DNA of 35,446 bases from NCBI GenBank assembly GCA_013054445.1, contig JAAMPI010000487.1, positions 1 through 35,446 of the forward strand, written 5' to 3'. How positions within the stretch are numbered: the stretch's first letter is position 1; each line of letters begins with the position of its first letter. The notes beneath the pieces were generated by a model. That model was not told the origin of the DNA. It saw nothing but the letters and a program-made list of their open reading frames with translations, and searched no databases. Made by a program: the position numbers and the translations under genes. The stretch comes from Cudoniella acicularis. Its lineage: Eukaryota > Ascomycota > Leotiomycetes > Helotiales > Helotiaceae. Below, in pieces: positions 30,630 to 35,446 of the stretch.

Positions 30630-31865
30630 ATGTCGACTATCCAAACAGCTCGAGTCAACGGGACTCAGATTGAGCTTCTCACACGAGACAACTACTTCAC
30701 CTGGAGGGATCGAGCACGTGCCATCCTAAAGGACGCCAAGAAGTGGAAGTACGTCGACCCAGTGAGAAAGGACAAGAATGAGAAGCTCTCTAGTGACGAA
30801 TTGGATGAATACGAAGCCTCTAAAGATTACCTCTCTCTGTTGATCTCCTTCGAGGTGTGGGAGGACTTTAAAAACAAGGCGTCAGCACCAGATATTTGGA
30901 CAGCCCTAGACGATCACTTTACCAGGATTGCCTCAAAGCAAGAGTCAGTCTTGCTGTCAACACTTGAGGCAACTCACTTCGATGAGAAAAAGGAGGATAT
31001 GGGAACTTATATCAACCGTATAAGTCGCTTAGTCGGTGAGGTCAAAGCTCACGGCGGACAGATGTCAGCATCAGCTATTACAGGCTACTATTTGCGTGGC
31101 CTTCCTGCAGAGTACGAAGCTATTGCAACTTACGCAAACCTTCGTCGAGATGATCCTGAAGAAGTAAAGATTAGTCTCTTGCGAGAAGAGGCTAGACAGA
31201 AGGAAAGAGCCTTCCTTCAGAAGAGAGTGGATCCAGCACCACATGCCCTTGTTGCAAACAGGGCCCAGGATCGTCAAACCAATAAAAGGACGTGTTATCA
31301 CTGCGGAAAGGAAGGTCATATTCGAAGAGACTGTCGAGCTCTCAAAGCTAAACAGAGGGCTGAAGGCAAAAAGAAAGAGAGAGATAGTAGCGGGACAAAG
31401 TCTGATTTAAGGACTACGAGTGCTGACGAGCCGAAACTCAACCTTATGATCTATAAGGGCGTGGATAACTTCAAACAATCAGCCTGGTATCTGGACTCAG
31501 GAGCCACCGACCATATAACTGGAACACGTGACGCATTTACGAGCTTTATGAGCATTACTCCCCCGATCTCTATGAGACTTGGGGACGAGTCTACGGTGCT
31601 TTGTACAGGGAAAGGAGAGGTCGAACTCACCCTGGATAACGGCAAAGATATCGTCTTTACGGACGTGCTTTATTGCAAGGACTTTAAAGGCACTAGCTTG
31701 CTATCAGTCAGTAAGATAGCTAAAAAGGGGGGTCAGGTGACATTCGCAGAAAATGGGGTCTCGATTTATTATAGAGGCACAGAAGTCGTCAACTCTAACC
31801 ATATATTGCAACAGGTTATGAGCCCGGAAATGCGCGAGCGGGATGCTCACCGCTGCCTGTTGTAA
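30630..31865 (+). CDS. Copia gag-protease polyprotein, truncated
   Basis: 411 residues from ATG 30630 (context aaaatgtcg). Residues about 15-190 are a UBN2/Copia-type Gag domain (LTRDNYFTWRDRARAILKD, DIWTALDDHF, YYLRGLPAEYE). A CCHC zinc knuckle follows at about 222 (CYHCGKEGHIRRDC), then a basic linker, and the retropepsin active site WYLDSGATDH with Asp289. The protein continues through VLYCKDF and LLSVSKIAKKGG, where Copia polyproteins enter the pre-integrase region. After about residue 384 the frame passes into LTR and primer-site sequence (VNSNHILQQVMSPEM), so it ends by fusion and not by a natural terminus. The retained part has no stop or frameshift, which suggests recent origin or selection. 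It could make capsids; it cannot reverse transcribe. Confidence 0.88.
   Translation: MSTIQTARVNGTQIELLTRDNYFTWRDRARAILKDAKKWKYVDPVRKDKNEKLSSDELDEYEASKDYLSLLISFEVWEDFKNKASAPDIWTALDDHFTRIASKQESVLLSTLEATHFDEKKEDMGTYINRISRLVGEVKAHGGQMSASAITGYYLRGLPAEYEAIATYANLRRDDPEEVKISLLREEARQKERAFLQKRVDPAPHALVANRAQDRQTNKRTCYHCGKEGHIRRDCRALKAKQRAEGKKKERDSSGTKSDLRTTSADEPKLNLMIYKGVDNFKQSAWYLDSGATDHITGTRDAFTSFMSITPPISMRLGDESTVLCTGKGEVELTLDNGKDIVFTDVLYCKDFKGTSLLSVSKIAKKGGQVTFAENGVSIYYRGTEVVNSNHILQQVMSPEMRERDAHRCLL
31783..31813 (+). repeat. Internal copy of the 3' LTR tail
   Basis: 31 nt beginning aagtcgtcaactc and ending attgcaaca match the last 31 nt of the 3' LTR (32512-32542) with about three differences. The preceding sequence is gag-pol coding, not LTR, so this is a truncated LTR end. 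Confidence 0.75.
31814..31825 (+). promoter_or_regulatory. Second half-tRNA primer-binding site
   Basis: ggttatgagccc directly follows the internal LTR tail, identical to the site at 30486. Its presence shows that the sequence from 31783 onward is the 5' end of another element. Confidence 0.75.
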
Positions 31866-32410
31866 CATTGGCAGCTTCCCTCGTAGGTGTCTCGCAGGCA
31901 GAGAGCCCCTACGTTGTAACGGTCGGTACGGTCGGCGATTGCGACAAGAGCTGGATGCTCATGACACGAGGGCCTAGGTCTTAAGGGATTCTATCGGGGG
32001 CAGGGCCAGGTTCAGTGGAGGCCAGAGCCAGGAAGAGCCAGAGCTAGTGGGCCAGAGTCAGAGCTGAATTGGCGGGGCCTAGATAGGATAGGTAGGGGCG
32101 TGTTAGTCAAGAGGCAATACAGATGCGACTATACGATTCAGCGAAAGCCTTTACTCATAACCAGCGATAGCACAAGCGGAAGCGGCACCAGCTCGGATAC
32201 GGTTTCCTCGGAGAGCAGAGACAATGGTATGGCCACGGACGGCCCGACTAGACAGAGGCTATCAGGCATATCTAGGAGACGAGCCACGGGGCTAAGAAAC
32301 GAGGGGCGGGCTTATAGGCTTGGTGGGGTAGAGAGTATAAGGTAGAGGCTTGGTTCGAGGGGAGTGGTATAGTCAAGGAGTTCGTCCAAGGGCTGCCTTA
32401 GCGAGGGGCA

Positions 32411-32542
32411 TGTTGGAAATAGCGCTTCAGAGCCCTTGGGACTCACGTGATGTCGTGCTAGCGTTAGCGATTCAGGCATAAATAGCTTGCTCCCTACAGT
32501 TAGAATCAATCAAGTCGTCAACTCCAACCAGACATTGCAACA
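32411..32542 (+). repeat. 3' LTR (132 bp)
   Basis: TGTTGGAAATAGCG...gacattgCAACA, with ATAAATA at 32478-32484. It is preceded by the purine-rich gcgaggggca, a likely polypurine tract, and followed by ATTAT. Confidence 0.7.
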
Positions 32543-32547
32543 ATTAT
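32543..32547. repeat. Target-site duplication, right (ATTAT)
   Basis: ATTAT immediately after the 3' LTR, equal to 30186-30190. A five-base match could be chance (1 in 1024). Confidence 0.6.
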
Positions 32548-32852
32548 GCCTAAGGAGACTAACGCGGCTCCTAGGGGTCCTGAACTCGACTCTCTCCCCC
32601 GGTAGCCTCCGATTTTTATTTTTTTACAATGTCTCAAGGCATACCAGTATCTTTCTCAACGAGGAGACCGTCCAATTGGCAAGGCAGAAACGCTGCAGGG
32701 CAAACACGCTCTGAGATCCTTGCTCCTGCACAATGCAGGTAGATTCATTATTTCAGCGCATCGAACACCATTAGGCAATCCACCTGCCATCGGTCTTAAT
32801 TTCAGCTTCAAACCAGTACGACTATTCTCCAACCCACTAATATTTTCACGTC
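32548..32852. other. Upstream region of the STAND-type gene
   Basis: No supported coding exon. An ATG at 32628 opens a short frame (MSQGIPVSFSTRRPSNW) that ends at a possible donor, but its joining to the downstream exon is not needed and does not improve the domain. Confidence 0.4.
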
Positions 32853-34368
32853 CTGTCTTTTGGTTGGTCCGCTGGCGATATTTTGCAGGCTATCGTAATA
32901 ATTGCCAAGGTTGCGAAAGCACTCGATGAGGTAGATGGTGCAGGGAAACATTATCGCGAGGTTGTGACTTTCCTTGAGAGCTTAAAGCACACGCTAGAGC
33001 CACTGCAAACTTTCACAGCTCTAAACACATATCCTTCTTATGGAGACGAGATACAGAAACAAGTCCGGAGGATAAAGTTGCCTATACAACGATTTCTCGA
33101 AGCTGCAAAGAAGTTTGAGTCCAGTCTCGGAGCTAGCTCTCAGGACAGTCGCCGGCGCAATATTGTGACTAGTAAATGGTTCGGTTTTTGTTTCTTTAAA
33201 TCCCTCTAAAGCTAATCTAGTCCATAGCAACTCAATAACAGTTCTTAGCTCGGTATGCAAGATAGATGTACATATCTCTGATATCCAGTCGTCTGGAACT
33301 GGGATAAATTCAGTTAAATCCATTGGGACGTCACTACAACCTGAAGACAATCTCCAGGTGCCAAATCCTACTGGACTGGTAACAGCACCGGCCGTAACTG
33401 TGGGACACCAAATAAAACAACGACCAAGCGATGATTTTAATGTCGCTGACATTGTATATTTCAAACGTGTTGATCGACAGCGCCTGGACCACCTCTTGTC
33501 AAAGTTGTCGCCGTCTGCTATTTCACTAGTTAGCTTTCTCTTCATTGTCAATGAGATGCCTACAAACGACAATCTTGAGATGCCCGGAGGCATACCTCCT
33601 CGATATATAGACAATCGATGGCGACCACCGGGTATAGCGGAAGGCTTCTTGGCGCAGGTTCCTGGACATGTTTACCGGTGGAGGAATGGAGTCGTCAGCT
33701 TAGCAGACAACTACCAGTGGACAGCACAGCAAATTGGAACTCCTGTTTATACCAATGGAACGGTGTACGGATTAGATGGAAAAGAAGTTATCTGGCCCGA
33801 ATACTACAGAGCGGCCACGGTGTTCTACTGTAATTGCTTTGACGAGTTTTTAACCGCAAAAGGAGACGCTGGGACTCGAGATATATGGACTTGTACAGAT
33901 CCCGAAGACTGGTGGCACCAGTTATCTTTTTTCCACAGGGCAAACGTCTCTTATGTTGACCACTTTGGAGATGAGGAATCCCTTGCTATGCGCCAAGCTA
34001 GCTGGATAGGGCAACTTCTCACTCATGTGTACCGACGGGACTTATCTGCCGGCCCAGAATTGGACGGTTTGGCTGGTCTCTTGTCAATCATAATCAATCT
34101 CATAGCATTCTCCTGCCAAAACTCCAATGAGTTGTATAACGTACTCATAAATGACCGGTCTTGGAGACTTCAAAACTGGTTTCCTCACAAAAGGCCAAGT
34201 AGGCGCAAGTGAAGACAGCTGATACTAGAATTTGAAATCAACTAACATGGAATAGATATTTCGGGTCGAGGAGTGGTTACTACAGTTTTTACAGACCCTG
34301 AAAATCCTCAGGGATCTACTTTTCCTATACTACGGGACTTTGAGGAAGGGAACGCAATATTTCTATGA
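32853..34368 (+). pseudogene. STAND-type N-terminal domain gene, probably disrupted
   Basis: From 32853 the frame reads SFGWSAGDILQAIVIIAKVAKAL after a CTG where this family normally has ATG. LESLKHTLEPLQTF, IKLPIQRFLEAAKKFESSLG and RRRNI follow, the helical N-terminal domain of fungal STAND and related NLR-like proteins. At CCC 33202-33204 the frame closes (TAA 33207). Dropping one C would continue as SKANLVHSNSITVLSSVCKI in the next frame, which is then open to 34198. A 57-nt intron (34199-34255, GTAGGC...CTAAC...TAG) leads to a last exon ending TGA 34366-34368. The C-terminal about 280 residues (WRPPGIAEGFLAQVPGHVYR, DIWTCTDPEDWWHQLSFFHR) match no family I know and replace the usual NACHT or NB-ARC. 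An intron at the frameshift is possible but poorly supported. Confidence 0.55.
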
Positions 34369-34870
34369 AGCGTACGCTGCTAGGCGCCCATAGGAAAGAA
34401 TACTTCCGCAAGTGGAAGTGCGTCGGGAAACAAGAAAAAATTGCTAAAATAGGAAAATACTGACTCTCTAACCATGTAGTTGAGATATAATTCGCGATTC
34501 TGTAAGTTCGTGGTTTCCGCATCGCGTGGTAAAACCAAAGAAAATTGGTATTGTGTGCAAACTCCTAATTTTGGACACTAGTAAGCGCAATGGGCATAAG
34601 CCTTATTAATTATCTAAGCGTGACTCCCCGGGGAGACCCGGGTAGGTTAAAAGGGGAGTTAGAACGGATCCCTTGCCTGGTCGATAAAATTCAAGGAAGG
34701 TGGAATTGAAGGCACGTGGCAAGTTAAAATTAGATGAGAGCTGAAATGGGACGCTAGAGAACCAAAATGAATTCCATTTATTGTGCTCAGACTGATTTAG
34801 AGCTTGCTCAAGATCACTCAGACTACGCTCAGGAATTCTCACCGGCCTAGGTTAGAGCAACAACTGCTCA
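34369..34870. other. Intergenic, possible LTR remnant
   Basis: No gene supported. The minus-strand frame 34842-34606 begins with GTG and lacks family features; the segment with ccccggggagacccggg near 34627 is GC-palindromic. It might be a repeat remnant. Confidence 0.35.
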
Positions 34871-34964
34871 GGTCCAAGGACCAAAGTAGACCTTAGTGAG
34901 GTCAGTTTTATTCTGAGACTACCTAGGTAGTCGCTATAAATTAGCACAGAGCTCCCCTAGCTCT
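34871..34964. repeat. Cluster of four short hairpins
   Basis: Four perfect inverted repeats in 94 bp: ggtcc-aa-ggacc (34871-34882), gacct-tagtg-aggtc (34889-34903), gactacctaggtagtc (34917-34932) and agagct-cccct-agctct (34948-34964). No gene overlaps them. Confidence 0.85.
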
Positions 34965-34979
34965 TTCGATGCACTAATA

Positions 34980-35215
34980 CTTCTCATATATAAAGGCCCT
35001 ATAATTTTTCAATTACGACAAGCTTATACTACTGAAAAATTAGATATTCACTATAGATAATATCTTTTTATTACTCTCTTCTTAAAGTTTAAATAAATTA
35101 TCTATAACTACTTCTATATAAATAGAAGAAAGTAGCCCTAGATCTAACTTACTTAGAGACTATCTTTTGTACTACCTGAAATTAAGCTATCTATTAATTT
35201 AAATTCATCATTATT
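34980..35215. repeat. AT-rich stretch
   Basis: About 235 bp strongly A/T-rich with many tata and ttaa words and no open frame, resembling RIP-degraded DNA. Confidence 0.5.
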
Positions 35216-35369
35216 TCCCCTTTTCAAGTACTCAAAACATTGCCAAGAGAGCGCAACCCCAAATCTGACGATCGTCCCCCCTTAATAACGAAACCCCAAA
35301 CCTCATCCCTCTTAAACGCTTTCAAAATACCACGACAATAACTACACACCAAAATCCCAGCATCGGCAA

Positions 35370-35390
35370 CGAACCCGAACCCGAACCCGA
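35370..35390. repeat. Short hexamer repeat (cgaacc)n
   Basis: Three and a half copies of cgaacc. The unit AACCCG differs by one base from the telomeric AACCCT, but the tract is too short to claim telomeric origin. Confidence 0.7.
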
Positions 35391-35446
35391 GATCACAAGA
35401 TGCGGGGTCCCCTCACCCTCTTTGTGGGTCCCCTGAAAACCAAAGC

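Larger units (their letters stand above)
30191..32542 (+). mobile_element. Chimeric non-autonomous Copia-type LTR retroelement
   Basis: 2352 bp bounded by TGTTG...CAACA termini and ATTAT duplications. Order: 5' LTR 30191-30485; half-tRNA primer site 30486-30497; gag-protease ORF from 30630; an abrupt junction at about 31783 to a 31-nt LTR tail (31783-31813); a second primer site 31814-31825; about 585 bp of mostly noncoding sequence with gccaga-type short repeats; a purine-rich gaggggca; and 3' LTR 32411-32542. Integrase, reverse transcriptase and RNase H are absent, so movement would need a partner. The LTRs differ strongly in length (295 and 132 bp), which normal replication does not produce. 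A fusion of two related elements is the simplest reading, either by template switching or by later recombination. Confidence 0.75.

Noticed and set aside
32100..32345. 81-codon frame inside the Copia element
   Set aside because: Starts with GTG in low-complexity Ser/Arg-rich sequence; no retroviral domain.

Overview
The window is nuclear DNA of a filamentous ascomycete. Genes are split by short introns (about 49-99 nt) with GTRNGY donors and CTRAC/CTAAT branch sites. The gene content is typical of Pezizomycotina: Zn2Cys6 regulator, PTH11-like rhodopsin-fold receptors, DUF3669, DUF3632, DUF1996, a fungal STAND N-terminal helix domain and Copia and Tc1-like elements. The protein flavour suggests Leotiomycetes (Helotiales), but that is an inference. 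No rRNA, tRNA or CRISPR array was recognised.

Layout. 1-3950: three decayed reading frames of an unrecognised repeat-like module (a Lys/Ala-rich plus coiled-coil frame on +, and a Pro/Ser-rich plus coiled-coil gene on -). Their in-frame stops are all TAG/TAA, as expected when CAG/CAA is hit by C-to-T mutation at CpA (RIP-like). 4900-14900 is a gene-rich core: a DUF3669 gene with a probable homopolymer frameshift, a three-exon protoglobin, a metal-dependent amidohydrolase divergent from a Zn2Cys6 factor, a DUF3632 gene, and a secreted T1/F1-type RNase. 15560-16690 is a secreted class 3 lipase broken by a one-base frameshift before its catalytic histidine. 18680-22630 holds two PTH11-like seven-helix proteins in tandem.

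From 22.8 kb onward the window is accessory and repeat-rich: a degenerate ~73-bp tandem array, an AAA+ ATPase remnant, an unidentified decayed gene, an AT-rich island, an intact four-exon secreted DUF1996 gene, a Tc1-like transposase remnant, a possible LTR, a Copia-type element at 30191-32542, a STAND-type N-terminal gene with a missing ATG and an internal frameshift, and a cluster of four hairpins beside a second AT-rich stretch.

The most unusual object is the Copia element. It has TGTTG...CAACA LTR termini and an ATTAT target duplication. It has two half-tRNA primer sites and carries gag-protease but no integrase or reverse transcriptase. Its two LTRs do not match, and a 31-nt tail of the 3' LTR type sits inside it. 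This looks like a chimera of two elements. Functional links between neighbouring genes are weak: the divergent amidohydrolase/regulator pair and the tandem receptors are the only arrangements that suggest shared control or duplication. All exon structures were derived by hand from splice signals and frame continuity.
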